This document shows positions 28,711-41,870 of a stretch of 64,000 nucleotides of DNA, one piece after another. Under the pieces are notes generated by a model that worked only from the letters and a program-made list of their open reading frames with translations, did no database searches and was not told the origin of the DNA. Position numbers and translations under genes: made by a program. Numbering within the stretch: the stretch's first letter is position 1; each line of letters opens with the position of its first letter. Source of the DNA: Varroa destructor (Eukaryota > Arthropoda > Arachnida > Mesostigmata > Varroidae); assembly GCF_002443255.2 (NCBI RefSeq), contig NW_019211457.1:31549309-31613308 (forward strand), read 5' to 3'.

Positions 28711-31100
28711 TTTTCGCGCGATATCGTACTTCAGCTGTCGATCCAGTGAAGTCATAACATATTCACCCTGATGGTGTGGGGATTATAGATTCGGGAAGCA
28801 CCGCAGGGCGGGAATGATGCATCGTTCGCGGAAGTGAGATCGTGCACGCTTTGTATGAGTCCAGGTGTATGCTTGTGTTTAGTCCGTGACACTCACCTTG
28901 ATGTTGGCAGGTGGAAGATCTGGATACAATGGTAAGATGGAAAACGAAATAAGTCTACCAGCCTTCTACAATGGATGGAACCAACTACCAGCTGAAGCGA
29001 CCGTTTGCTAGTCGAATTAACTTTAGCCAACGTGGGTAAGGTTAAGCCTGAGAAATTCAGGATCAGTTTTTCAGGCCGCTTCTCTGATCGGCTAGTAACC
29101 TGCGCATAATGCGAACAGGACCGATGTTGAAGTCTCGAAGACGACTTGGAAGGCTAGAGCGTCTTTTGTTTGAACTTCAAACAAAAACGATACTTCAGTA
29201 CGCACATATACCGTCTGGCCTTCTTAAGCGCCACTACTACCAATACCACCTTACAGCAGTCGAATTGCAGAAAGGTTCAGATGACAAAAGACGGGAACAC
29301 ACGATGAGAAAGAAAAACGAAATATGCGATATCTAACTGAACGTACACCGTCGGAATCACTGTGCTATCGATGGCTTCTCATCTCGACAGCACGTTCTTT
29401 CACTGCCACTATTACGACTGCTACTCTATGAATGCTGGCATTATAAGCCTGCGTTCTAATGCCCCAAGACGTAGCTTCGCATGAACGTCTCCACCTGAAG
29501 GTACTTTCGCATTTCACGGTGCTTCTTTTTGAGAGGATTAGGAGAAGCATGAATCCCCGACGGAGCTCGGAGCGAAACGGAAGAAGGAAGAAGCGCTTCA
29601 ACTAAAAACTTATTCCACCAGCCTAGCTTCTATCGCAGGTTCCAACTTTTTATCGTCTGCGATGCGCTATTCCCTCGATCGCCACGCCCTTGCGTTGTTA
29701 AAGTGTCGAAGAACTCAGCGTGTGGCTGGGAACATTTGCTCGAAACACGGCTCATCCGTTAAAGCGTTTGCTAGATATAAGGCAAACTAAGCGCACATGG
29801 ACCGTTAAGTACAGAAAGAACACGCCCCCGCCGTCTTTGACGTTGCTGCTTCATTCGCATTGATGAATAGAGCTCGTTACTTTCGGTGCTGTTGTTGATG
29901 CTGCAACCGGCAACAAGTCGTTGCTTTGTGTCAAACACGAAGGCAACACATGAATCGAGACAGCGTTAGTGGCCTGAGACTACCTAAACCTGCTTCGTGG
30001 AGAGACGAACAGGGGAAGTCTATAAAAATTCGGACAAGGACGCGCAATGTGAGATGCTGCACACGTATAACACAATTGTTTTCGGCAAAATTCCTCGCTG
30101 TCTCCCTCTGTTCAAGCGATCATTCTACAATACAAAACGGCGGGATCAAACCTCACGAGAGTTCATTGACGGTTGTTATCGTATATCGACCTGGCGAAGC
30201 GCATCGTTTTTCCGCTTCATCTTTATTTCTCATAAATATATTTCCCATTTATCTGCACACGATCAAAAATTAGTCATGGCCCAGGCGAACAGGAACGCTT
30301 GATCGAGTAATCCTTAACTTACATGTTTGGGATATTTAAAATCCCGCTTGTATTCAGGCTATCGATCTTGTCCTATAGGGTGTATGCCCTTCAGATGGAA
30401 TGGTTTTGAAGGTTGAACTTATTATTCCATGGGTGGTACAGAGGACTCGACGTGCGCACTTAGCTTAAAAATCATGAGTTGGGTGGCACATCGCTACGAT
30501 GACTACACTACAGTGGACTTCTCAGCAGACTGTGTGAAGGTGGCAGAAAAATGAGAATTCCATGAATCATAAGCAAGTCATGGCACAAAAAGGGGCTAAA
30601 AGGGGTATCGTCGTCAGCTTCATTTCTCTGACATCTTTCTCATTATCTCTGTTTCTTGATTGCGCTCGAGTGTGAGAGCATTTGATTCACCCGAAGATCT
30701 GCTCAGTAGACACTGGTGTCTGCACCCAACGTTTACCGGCACTTCACACCGTCGCTCGGTTAGCATTAATGACAAGTTTGTGTTGCGAATGAGACCTCTA
30801 ACTTTCCACTTGCATGTCCCCCTGATTACGTGTTCCTTGCTGAGGAGCTTTTGTCCATTAGAACCCGAAAGTGTCGGCATCAAGAAGTTTTGTGGGATAG
30901 ATTGATTAATATTTGGCGGGGTTATCTGACACTATTTTATACTGTCAAGGTATAAAAATATAACGTCAGTAAAATAATTCATATGAGTTGTTATCCGACT
31001 AATATTCCTAACTCTAACACTTTAACAGTGGTGTCCAGAATATGAATTTAAAAGCAATATTAATTCCAATAATGCACAGCTTGTCAGTCACTCGCAGACT

Positions 31101-31123
31101 TCTCTCTCTCTCTCTCTCTCTCT
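31101..31123. repeat. (TC)n microsatellite
   Basis: 23-bp pure TC run. Confidence 0.95.
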
Positions 31124-34100
31124 ATTGTAAACAATAACCGCACCTAATTCTTGTGCTTCTTTGCTGTTGTACTATGTAATATAATGAAGTCAAGGAAAAA
31201 TCATCGACACAACTTTGTACAATACTTGGCTTAAATAAATAAATCTAGATCCATCTATACGTATGCTACAGCGCCTTGGACAAACGAGCACCGACATCTG
31301 TTCGAAGACAACGAAAATCCGATTCACCGCCAAATAGGACTGCTCTTCGGCCTTCAGGCCATTTCAACACTCCGAACTTTCTGCAGCTACGCAAGTAATG
31401 TATGAAAACGCGATACAAAAAGCATTTCCTAAAGCCTAACTTGCCAGTAGCAGTCACGGTAACAGCCTTAGCATACTACGAGGTTCGCTGCCATACAAAG
31501 CCACCAACAGGGACAGAATTCTAGCTGTTAATGTTTTATGCAGCTTATTTTTCTCATGTGGAGACTGGCACAGAAGTAGCAATGCCGACGGCGGTAGCCT
31601 CAGCAGTCGAGGAAGTAGTAGTAGAAATAGAGGCGCCCAGCACACCCGCTGTCGCACGCCGCTATCTGTAAACCGGCTGTGAGTTGCGAGTATGTTTAAC
31701 GTCAAACAAAAGAAGAAGTCCAATATCGGTTTATTGATAATAGAGTACATTGTAGCCAGGGTATCCCGATCCAGGCCCGTGCGTCCTTAAGAGCAGGGAG
31801 TTGTGATGGGACATTCTAGGCAACTATGTCTCCTCGCCGTTATATCACCATTGTGTTGCCTGGCCGAGCGAAGCAATAGCGGGCGCAGTGAGTTTACCAG
31901 CAGCCCTCCGTTGAGGCGTGAGCCGAACTAAAGAACGAAAAAATATCCGTCGCCTATTCGCCCGTCTGTCTGTTCACTATTATCCCTGCAGCACACAATG
32001 GCTAGCCTTCATCTAGACACCCGCAGCACCTGGCCTTCTGCGCCTGCCGCAACATTCAGCCTTGTATCAACCGTACACAGCCCAACCGATCACGAGAAGG
32101 TCGCATAACCACCGAAGCAGTCACTGGGAAAGCCGTTCATGGGGATAGTGGTAGCGGTAATGGCCGCGGCGGCAGCAGCAGACAACGCCAGGAGAGAAAA
32201 GCGCCGAGACACCTCTTACTCAATGCATACCCCTATTGAGCCCCCGAGAAGCCCTGCCAACTTTGCAAGCCAAACAACCACTCCCTCGCTGTTCGCTGCC
32301 TCATGCGGCCAGCTTTCTGCACACGTTTTAGTTTTTCCTCCCTTTGCCCTTGCGTCCATTCGCCTCACCACCACAAGTCATCTTGTGTCTGTCTAGAAAA
32401 GATGGCTCGATCCGCTTTGGCGCATGCTTTGGAATGCAAGTGAGAACTTTTTAAGTTTACGTCCAGGTCGTTGTCGCTCGTTATTGCTATTGTTGTTGTT
32501 GTTGGTAATGTCGGAGAGTGAAGTCAGTCGGTTAGGGACCAGTCAACGGCGTATGGGCACGGGGTATAGCGGGTGCACAGAAGAGAGCAGTGATCGAAGA
32601 ACAGCATGCAGTGAGAAGACTGCTGGAGCAGAGCCTGCAGGACGTGTCTGGTTCCAACTGAAGAGAAAATCAAGATAAAGAAAGAAAGGAAAGTGCAAAA
32701 CAAAGTGAAGCAGGGCTAGCTCATATAAGCGTGTACACTCGTAAATGTACGTGGCGTATCTATGTATGTGTGCTTTACCTGCTGTAGAAAGAATGAAAAA
32801 CGGAGTTCAAGTAACTATGTAGGATGCTGTAGAGAAGATGTGTGTTACGAGCGAAAAACGGCACGCTCGCAGTGGATCGTATTGTCCAAGTGGTACTGGG
32901 AGCAGAAACTGCTAAATAGACAAACCCATTGGAAAATGCAACGATGCTGATGCCACTTATCGTTGTTGTTGCTGTTGTCATCTTCGTTGTCATTGTTGTT
33001 GGAGTGCTAACTGCTTGTTTGTAAAAGCATCCTTCCAGTCGCTTCCGTTTTTCCTGCCGGACTGTCCATGCCCCCTGGCACCACGCATCGCTTACCGCAA
33101 ATAGTGACTGTCCACGACAGCCCTATGGTATGTAAACGGCCGATGGAAAAGAAAATGAAATAGTGAAAATGAAGCAAAGAAGTTAACAAGGAGAGAAAGA
33201 GGAGGAGGGTTACAGCGAAATAAAGGAAGGCGTTGTTCCGAGCAAGGTCGGCCTTAAAAGAAGGTGTAGTCCTGGGCTCCACAATGCCGAGAATCGAAGG
33301 TATCGAGAGGAGGCATTGGTAATGGGAATAACGGATGGCAAAGGGAGAGTCGAAAGGATAGAAGATGATGAAGATGCCGCTAGTTTTGCTGTTACGTGGA
33401 AAAAAGCAGCAGCGGCAGTAGAAAGCTCAAATGAAACTAGGTCTCCAGACGAAGCCTTTGAATGGATAGGTAGATGAAAGTGGGGAAAAGGAGACGGTGC
33501 TTGCTCAGTGTAGATGATCATCACGACAAACGTAACCTTGGCAACCGACAACCGTCGGCCAGGACTGCTAAGACGGTCTAGAAGACGGGAAGATGAAGCG
33601 AGGAAGTGTCCAAACGTCAAAGCACTAGCAGGGGCGGAGGAGGAGGGGACTAAAGCGAGAGGAGCCCCAAAAAGATGGTCAGGTCGCTGAGCCGTCTGTG
33701 GGATATAGCGTGACGTAGCAGCAGTCTACAAAAAGTGGGTATAGTGGGCGTAGTAGCTGCCCAGACTGCGGGTAGTCTAGGGGGCTGTGTAGTAGCGAAC
33801 ATGCTCCTAGAAGAACAATAGCCTAGACAAGGATGGGGGTGATTGCCAGGACGGCGCTCGGGCCAACACAAAGGAATGCTTGCCTGTCGGAATACCGAAT
33901 AGAAGATGACCTACGCTCTGATGAACGAAGATGGGAGTCTGTCTGGCTAGAAAAAAAAATGAAAAAAGATAATGGCAATAGGAGAAGGACGCGCTGAATT
34001 ACGGTGAGTAAGTAGGACAGCCGGTGGGTGGACTAGGATGACAGGATCTAGGGGTGGCCGATAGGCGAAATTGCCAAAAAGGAGAACGACATAGAAGAGG

Positions 34101-35423
34101 ACTGTACAAGGAACATAGAAGTAGTCAAGGAACACGTGAAACTGGAAAAGTATCCTTGGAAAAACAGGAAGGAAACAGAATGAGCAGAATTTATAAAGCA
34201 AAAAAAAAAGAAAAAGGAGTAATAATAAATAAGGAAGAGCCTATGAAAGAGGGATAGCAAAGCGCAGAAAGAAAAACGAGGTAGAGTAAGGAACTAAAAA
34301 AAACCGGAAGGATATGGTGAGAAACTAAAAGAAATAATGGACATAATATAGGAAATAATAACCAAATAAAGAAGACCATTTGGGCGATGAGCGAACACAG
34401 GACAAGAACGACTCGGAAATGTCAGACGAAATTAAAAAAGTTGGCAACATTTACGAAGTGACGAATCGGCCAAGCGTTAAAATGGTAGAGTAATTAGTTT
34501 TTAGAACAGCATGGAAGAAAAGAAAGAACACCTGTGATGATCACCGACGCTCGCTATGGGCTTCACTGCTTTCCTCGAATATCTCAGGAATTAACATTCC
34601 ATGTTCCAGGTTTAAATTTTTCGCTCATACGCTTTCAAAAGGTAACAGCCTCTTCCCCGATGCGCTTCAATGACCTGGAATGATTCGACTGTTCGTTCTG
34701 TACTCTTTACGTGAAATCGCTTGACTAACTTCCAATTAACAGCGTTGATCCTTTTATCTAAAACTAATTCGATGTCGACATGTTTAGACAAACGCTTTTC
34801 TTGTACAGCAATTTTCTTCGAATTTCTAATCCTTAACTAGGGTTCCCCCGACTTGTTTCTTCTATTGCTCATTATCTAATATTTCAATAAGAAACAAATC
34901 ATTATAGGACAACTAGTTATTACCTGAGAAGCCGGACGGATGCCTAGCTTGACGCGCCTTTTCGTTGCTTTCACGTAGTACATGCAGCGTTTATAAGAGC
35001 CATCCAATTTTCTATTTTGGATCCTGTCCAATGGACGGAGTGTCGCCCTGCATCACAACTGAAGGGAACGGATGCGTCTCAGGAGTCGATCGACGGTAGA
35101 GACAAGTCATAGAAGAGCCCGAGGCTACTAAACAAATGCGCCTCCACCGCTTGCCTTAGTACTCAACTGGGCCTGAGTCGAGATCCCATTTGTCTGTTTG
35201 TTGGTAACGCTGTGAAGCTTATTCTCCATCTTCGTCTACCACCAGCGCTGAACGATGTGAAGCGGTATCGCACCGTCTAACCGCCTTCGCTGCTGTTTCT
35301 GCTGACACAACGTGTTTCGCGTTCTTGCTAAGGCACAGACCGGCCTTAACGTCCTATCTCTCCTCGCTTCTACTGTTTTTGCCACCGCCGACTGTTTTTG
35401 CCTCTTTTATCGCCCCCTCCCTT

Positions 35424-35448
35424 TCTCTCTCTCTCTCTCTCTCTCTCT
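35424..35448. repeat. (TC)n microsatellite
   Basis: 25-bp TC run inside a longer pyrimidine-rich stretch, some 30 bp left of a perfect 15-bp hairpin. Confidence 0.95.
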
Positions 35449-35478
35449 ATGTCTCGCCTTTCTTGGCTCTCCACTTTT

Positions 35479-35516
35479 GTCAGTGTCAGACACCCAGCCC
35501 AGTGTCTGACACTGAC
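35479..35516. repeat. Perfect 15-bp inverted repeat with 8-base loop
   Basis: Arms GTCAGTGTCAGACAC (35479-35493) and GTGTCTGACACTGAC (35502-35516) are exact reverse complements around an 8-base loop. A second perfect 7-bp hairpin (35534-35540 with 35546-35552) follows 17 bases later. No known RNA family recognised. Confidence 0.9.
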
Positions 35517-38500
35517 TGGGTCGGCTGTGTCGGACTAAAGTTGGGCTTTAGTGACGTTGCTATGGTTGCTGCTGCGCGGAAAAACAGCATCGCTCACTGT
35601 TCGCGGTGATCTTGAATGAAAAGCGATGTCCTTTAATGAGTACAACAAAGAGCTCGTGAATAAAGTCTCCCAAAATATTTCCACAGGGCGGCAAAGCAGG
35701 AAAAGTCCACGAGGTTTCGGCGACTCAGACGTGGATCCGAAGTGCTGCTACCATGTATATGACGTGGCGGATCTGCTGCTGGTAACGGCGATTCATACAG
35801 CTTCTAGTGGCGAGATTGGACTACTGTTTAGCTTTGCCCTTGCATTGTAGCGACCGACGAAGGGCGATTGAGTCTGGCGCAAGGCAACGTTTTCTTTGAT
35901 GTCGTTGTCCTTCATTTAGTTGACAATCGCAGAAGCAGCGGCAGCAGCAGGAGAACGACTTGGAGTTGTACAAGTACGTAGGTACAATGACACAGTGTAT
36001 CACAATTCGTGCAGTACATAGTGTGGACTTCGGGTGTTTTTACGGTAGGTATATTTAGAGTAAAGCCGGGAGACAGCGGGACACGCACATTGACGAACTC
36101 AACTCACGTGTGTATACAAATCGTACGAGTACGGCTCGTCATGGTTAAGCTTCGCATTTGGCAATGGATCATTTTCACGTTCAGGCTGGCAGCGCAAGAC
36201 ACATTCTATTTAGTGGAAACATTTCATCGTTGTTAACATACAAACATCGAAAACCATAGTAAGCTCTGAGAAAAGTAGCTTTATTTGCACACTGGTTTCC
36301 GTAACTCGGTTCGTTTTCACTCGAAATCGAAGCCAGCCGTCGTCAGCAACCGTTACTGCAACATCTTTTTCGTATATAGGCGATAGGGTCAAGGCAGTGC
36401 AAGAGTGAACAGAGTAGGCCATTGATAGTTGTAATAGCCAGCTAAGCTAGGCTTCTATTCGCCGTTTGTTTAGAAGCTAATGGAACGACAAGAAGTAAAA
36501 CTGCGATGTCATTGTATTTGGCAGGTGGATAGAAGGAAAGGCTATCGGAAAATGAAACTCTGAGTGATTTTTTCTCAAACTTATCTCAGGTCAAAGCCGA
36601 ACTATCTTCTAGACGTTCGTCGTCTTTTTACGTTGAAACTTCTCGGATCATTCACCGCCTTTAGCTAGACGGTGAGTCGTAGCTGACTTCTGCCAGGGAG
36701 CATCACTCTTCTCTTGCAACTACCGCTGACATTGCCGCACTGTTTCTGCCGTTTTTCGAAGAACTCCGATTGCTTTTTCATTTTCCAAGTAGAGGAAAAA
36801 GACGCCTCTCCACTATTACTACTACTACGACTACAACAGCTGCTATCGGTCGTTCAGTTTTTCGTTCATTTTTACTCGTTTACCGGCGAAGGGAAATCGT
36901 TCAACCTTGAAATTCCTCACACGGGAATCCGTCGGTTGTGTTTCAACGCAGTATAGTTTTTGCTTCGTTCTGCCATTCTCTTTCTTCGTCCTTCTTATCC
37001 TCTTTCTGCTTCTACTTAAGAACGGTTTTTCTACTAGGGCAACAGAGAGCGCAACACAATGATTCAACCATACTGCGGCATTACCCGCCACGACAGCTAG
37101 GTCGCTACCAAAGCAAAGCCGCTAAAGGCTTCGTTCTGTACTTTACGCTATATATCTAGCACTAACTTTTTGCTATTAGCAAGGCATCGGGTCCGCCCAC
37201 TTCAACCCAGCCTAGTCCAAGTTTACCCTCTACCGGGCTCCACTTGGCCTCGACATCCCAGAAAAGTATCTACCCCCTTGAGGTCTGCCACGACAGCTGA
37301 GCCACTTGCCCGCGCTCTTACCATCCAGCCTTTATCCTATGCCTCTGACAACTTCACCACCTTGACGTATCTTTTTCGTGGCTTTTGGCATTTGGAGATT
37401 CTTTTTTCAAGAAGAATTGATTCGCTAGCCACTTGCTTGTTCCGTTGGCCCTCTTGTACAAGAATTGTCGCATCGCCGTCTCTGCTGTTAATGATTCGGT
37501 TGCTAACGAGAGAGCTGCGTAGGGCCAACATTCACGTCGGTAAGAAACGTTAAAAGTGAAAACGTCTCTTTTCTTTTACCTCTTACCCACCGCCTACCTT
37601 TACCTAACCCTCATGTTTCGTAACTATGATACGGCAACGAAAAAACAGGAAAATTACGCATCCTACTAAGAAAGTGTTAAAAGCAGCTAGTGCAGGACTG
37701 CAGTCACCTGCGCGGATACATATATGGACGCATATTTATATACACATGTCGATCGAAGTTGCTGCTTTTTTCGAATAAATCGGTAATAGCGGAGATACAA
37801 CTGAGCGATTCAGGAAAATCAACAAGATGCGTTTTTTTTGGTAAAGACGATAATTTTGTCCTATAATCACTGTTTAGTCAGTCGTTCCTTCCCTCACCAG
37901 CAGAAGAGCTTTTCTACACGGACCAGGGAAGGGGCAAACGAGCGGCCGGGAATACAGTCAGCTAGTCAGTCAGTGACGGCGATGAAGGTATCACCGTTAC
38001 CAGCAGCCTCAGTAGCAACAGTCCAAGCGACGGCAAAAGAGTCCCTATCAATGGAGTCAATCTCTGAAATCGTTTAGCTAGCTCTGGTGTTGGGCTTTTA
38101 CAGTAAGGCAAAACCTTAGCAGTTGTCGACAGTCAAGGCAGCAGACCCTACCGACCATCCCTAGGGAGGGCCTAAGTATGCACCGCAACCGTCTTTGCTT
38201 ATCTGCTCTCTGTCGTCTAGTCGGACTAGGGGTAGCAACAGAAGCTACACAGAGGACTAAGAACATATGGGTGATGACCACGGGGCACAACCGCAGCCGC
38301 CACGATTGGATTTCTCTTACTTAGCGTCGTCCACGGAAGACTCCCGCGTTTTCCCATACTGCTAAGATGCTATGAAGACCACACCAAACGCACGACTGCT
38401 TGGTGCTTGATGCTACTTTCCTTCCTTCAATGTCCCCTTTGGCCAGTCAAGCGAACCAACCCTGTACATACCTTTGTCCCATATTACTGCGTTCCCATCT

Positions 38501-38936
38501 ATTTGCCCCAAAAGCCCCAATTTCCAATTCCTTGTTACCGAGCCACCGCACTGCTCGTGCATCTTAAGCATTTCTCACAGCTGTCTATCTTCTGTGGCGA
38601 GGCCATATTGCCACTGCTTGTTTCAACGATGATCATCTGAGATTTATAGAAGCTCCCAGCCAGTACGGCCACCGACAACCAGTGCACGTACGCTCGGTTT
38701 GCCCTCTGGTCTTACCTTCGCGCATCGCTTCTACGACGGTACGAGTTTAAGGTACATCCTTCTGCTGTTGTTGGTGCACTCACTGCGAATGTTCGTTACG
38801 TAAGCTGAGCCAGCAACGAAGCGAAATAACCATCAAAAGCATACGCAAGTCAGTAACGTTTAAATGTATGTCTGTGTTTGTGTCAAGGAGGGGTGTGTAT
38901 ACACGACGTAAGTAAGTGCCTTTCTTTTGAACCTCA

Positions 38937-38960
38937 TTCTCTCTCTCCCTCTCTCTCCCT
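38937..38960. repeat. Interrupted (CT)n microsatellite
   Basis: CT repeat broken by two CCC interruptions. Confidence 0.85.
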
Positions 38961-41854
38961 GCTTTTAACCTCACGGTATTCCGCCATCCTGCACACGCTC
39001 CAAATAAAGGCAGAATGCGTAGGGTCAGGGTAAAAGGTACAATAAGCGCAGCAGGCAACTTGGTCGTACCTACAGCATGCGGTTAACTGGCTGCACGAAC
39101 TGAGAGCTGGCGCCAGCAAAAGGGGCCAGTGAAGAGTGTAGCTCTGTCATGAAAGCCAACGAAGGCGGACGCGAACGGATGCGAACAAAAAGTAACGTAT
39201 AACGTTTGAAGCAAGCTCCACTCAACGCTGCCACCACTGTTGTGCTACCGTCGTAGCAGAGGCATGTTTGAGGCGCTCCGTTGAACCCAGTGATGCTCAG
39301 GGAGTAAGAATGAAAAATGGATTGTTAGCTCCACCCGATTTGTGCCTGGTCGGAGTTGCCTTCGGCCTGGCTAGGTCTAAGCGTCGTTCAGCTGTTCCTC
39401 TATTCCAAGACAAGCCATTCCGCTGAACAAATCCGAGGATTCGCTTACGGCTAGCTCTGCTAAGGGAACTGGAGCGAGTGATAAAAAGAGGGAAAAAAGG
39501 AAACTATCCAACAGTACCCAACTAAACTGAGAGCAACGAGAACAGCCAGAAAGCGCATGTGGGTGAGGGGCTCGGGAGAGGGGTGGAGCTAGAGGGAAAT
39601 TTGGGATTGAACGTGCAACGCGGACGGACGCCGTAACGACACAGAGCAACGCGACGCAAATACACTCACCTCGACATTGAACGTTGAAATGCCGTTGGGT
39701 TTGAAATGTATATAGAACACGGCATGGTTCTAGGAACGAATAGAAGGGGCAGGCAACCAAAGCCGGAGCGAGCAGCAGCCAGTCTAAATTTAAGTATCAT
39801 CTGCTTTACTATGCACTCTAGCCCCGCCAGGTTGCCCTTCCTGTCCACCTGCAAAGCTTTGCCCTAAATTGACGAACAAACAGAGCTGAGCTGGTAGCAG
39901 TAGTCGTAACACACAAAGCAATTCAGGCAGATAGGCCCGTCACCGTTCACTACCGTAGTGCAGCTACCATTCTAAGTGGAGCTGCTTACCGGTACCTGGT
40001 CACCATCTGGCAGATTGGTCCAACTACTATTCCGCACTAAATCATGAGCGAGTTTCACGTATTTGCTTCCGTACTTGGCTAAGCTAACATTCCCGATCAT
40101 ATCGTTGGTAGAAGGTAAACGTACTTGCTATGGAGAAGGAAGAGCGCAGGGAAAGTAATTTTTTGAAACATTTTTGAGATAGGCAGCTAGACAAGGACAG
40201 AATGGGGTGGTTCACGTAAAGCCCCTAAGGGCTCATACAAACACAGATGTACACCCACGCAGCGTCGTAAAGCACACGTTTTAAGCGAATAACTCGGGTC
40301 GCCTAAAACAAATTTGCTGCTTTCCTTTATTACCACGAATACAATTACTAATATAGAAACTGTTCGTGAGAGTTGTTTTCTTAACGATGTAAGTGCCATT
40401 TGCTATACGATGAAAAATAAGTAAGTAACATTGAGACGTGTAGCTGGCCCGTGCCGTGTGGCATCTTGGTACCACTTGGTTGTTGTGCACAACACCGTGC
40501 ATAATAGGCCTGAGTCATCAAGTTCGCGTTTCTGCTTGCCTTCTTCAGTCTGTCAGCAACAATACAAGCATACAATGTTAAAATAATAATTTACATAATG
40601 TTATCCAAGCTAGTATTTCAGTAAATTATCTATATGGGTACGTGCGAATTTTCCTTTCAGTAATGATCAGTGTAAGCTACTGACATTTGACATAGTTCTA
40701 TAACCGTCAACCGTTGTTCGCCCTACCGTCTTGACAGCAGGCAATGATTTCTCGTGATTTCGCCGTAGCGCCAGCGCCGCAGTCTTGCGCTCAGCCTTTT
40801 TGATGCGACACTCTCGCATCAATTTCAGTACGACCACCAGTCTATATAGAAAGATAGAACGTACGCCCCTTAGTTTGTCGCACCTACAAACTCTGAGTGG
40901 ACGTTTTAAGCTCTAGGCAACTGCTGCTAGTACAGTAGCCCCGAACGAACCAACAAAAAAAAGGTAACATTGGGCCAAAGTTAATATAAGTCAAACCGTA
41001 TTTATGGTATTGACAGGCCTCACCTTCAGCCCACTTCAGCAGGGGCCGACTGGTTGAGTCAGGCGGTAACGTGGGTGGAACGAGAGACCACCCCGGTGTC
41101 CCATCGTGCAAAAAAGCAAAAACTAGCGCTGTGCAGAAGTGCAAAGCAGAAACAAGGACGAAATCGCTTCCCAAAAAGGGGCAGATCTTGCCAGGAAACA
41201 CCATCCAACAAACCTTCTTCTGCTCCAACAATGAAAACAACAGCAGAAACGAGGAGAAGCACTGGCTCTGTGTCCCTTTAGCACGACCCCAAACCGGGAT
41301 CTCGGGACGGGGATTAGTTAGGGAAACTGCTAAGCGAGGGAAGAACTGCAAAATTAGGGGCGGTGGTAGGTGGAGGTACATGACGAAGGAACGTAATAAA
41401 TATATGAAAATGGCACAAACCGATCGTTCGACAAGGCGAGCGAGAGAAAAAAAAGGATCAGCAAAAAGTCGACAGCAAATTGTGCCCTCACTGGGCGACG
41501 CCGGAGTGGGACCGTCGCCACCAGTGCTGCCGTTGCTTGCACTACGGGGTTGCGAACTGCAGCAAACACATTCAGAGGAACTCCTGAGTAAGGAAGAGAG
41601 CTCCTAGTGATGCTGGCCCTGTGCCTGCTTAATGCTACCGCCTGCTTCTTTTATCATTGATGCCACGGTAGGACTGCCTATCAAGGTAACGGCTGCAAGA
41701 GACGGCTCCTGTTCGCTTGCGATGCGGAGGCTTACTAGGGTACGGCAGGGAAGTGGTACAGGCAAACGAGACCTGTAAGTGTACCAGCCGACTCCGTACC
41801 ACTCTTCCCTGATGGGCAAGTATAGTGGACGAGCACACTTGCTATGCCAGCTGG

Positions 41855-41870
41855 CCAGCCAGCCAGCCAG
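41855..41870. repeat. (CCAG)4 tetranucleotide repeat
   Basis: Four tandem CCAG units, preceded by an imperfect unit. Confidence 0.9.

Larger units (their letters stand above)
15256..31000. other. Gene-poor region, left part of the 39-kb interval
   Basis: No confident exon. AT-rich segments (about 15290-16500, 21080-22330, 25880-27120) alternate with GC-richer ones (about 16890-17920, 19000-19700, 20330-20800, 22490-22950, 23380-24170, 28180-29650). Contains several TA and TG microsatellites. Weak exon-like stretches on the minus strand at 22794-22933, 24439-24567 and 27645-27863 are treated as findings. A 9-bp stem with an 11-base loop lies at 17466-17494. Confidence 0.6.

Noticed and set aside
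40884..41607. Overlapping 165-codon minus and 178-codon plus open frames
   Set aside because: Both strands are open in several frames in a skewed-composition block; neither peptide resembles a protein family or has clear splice borders.
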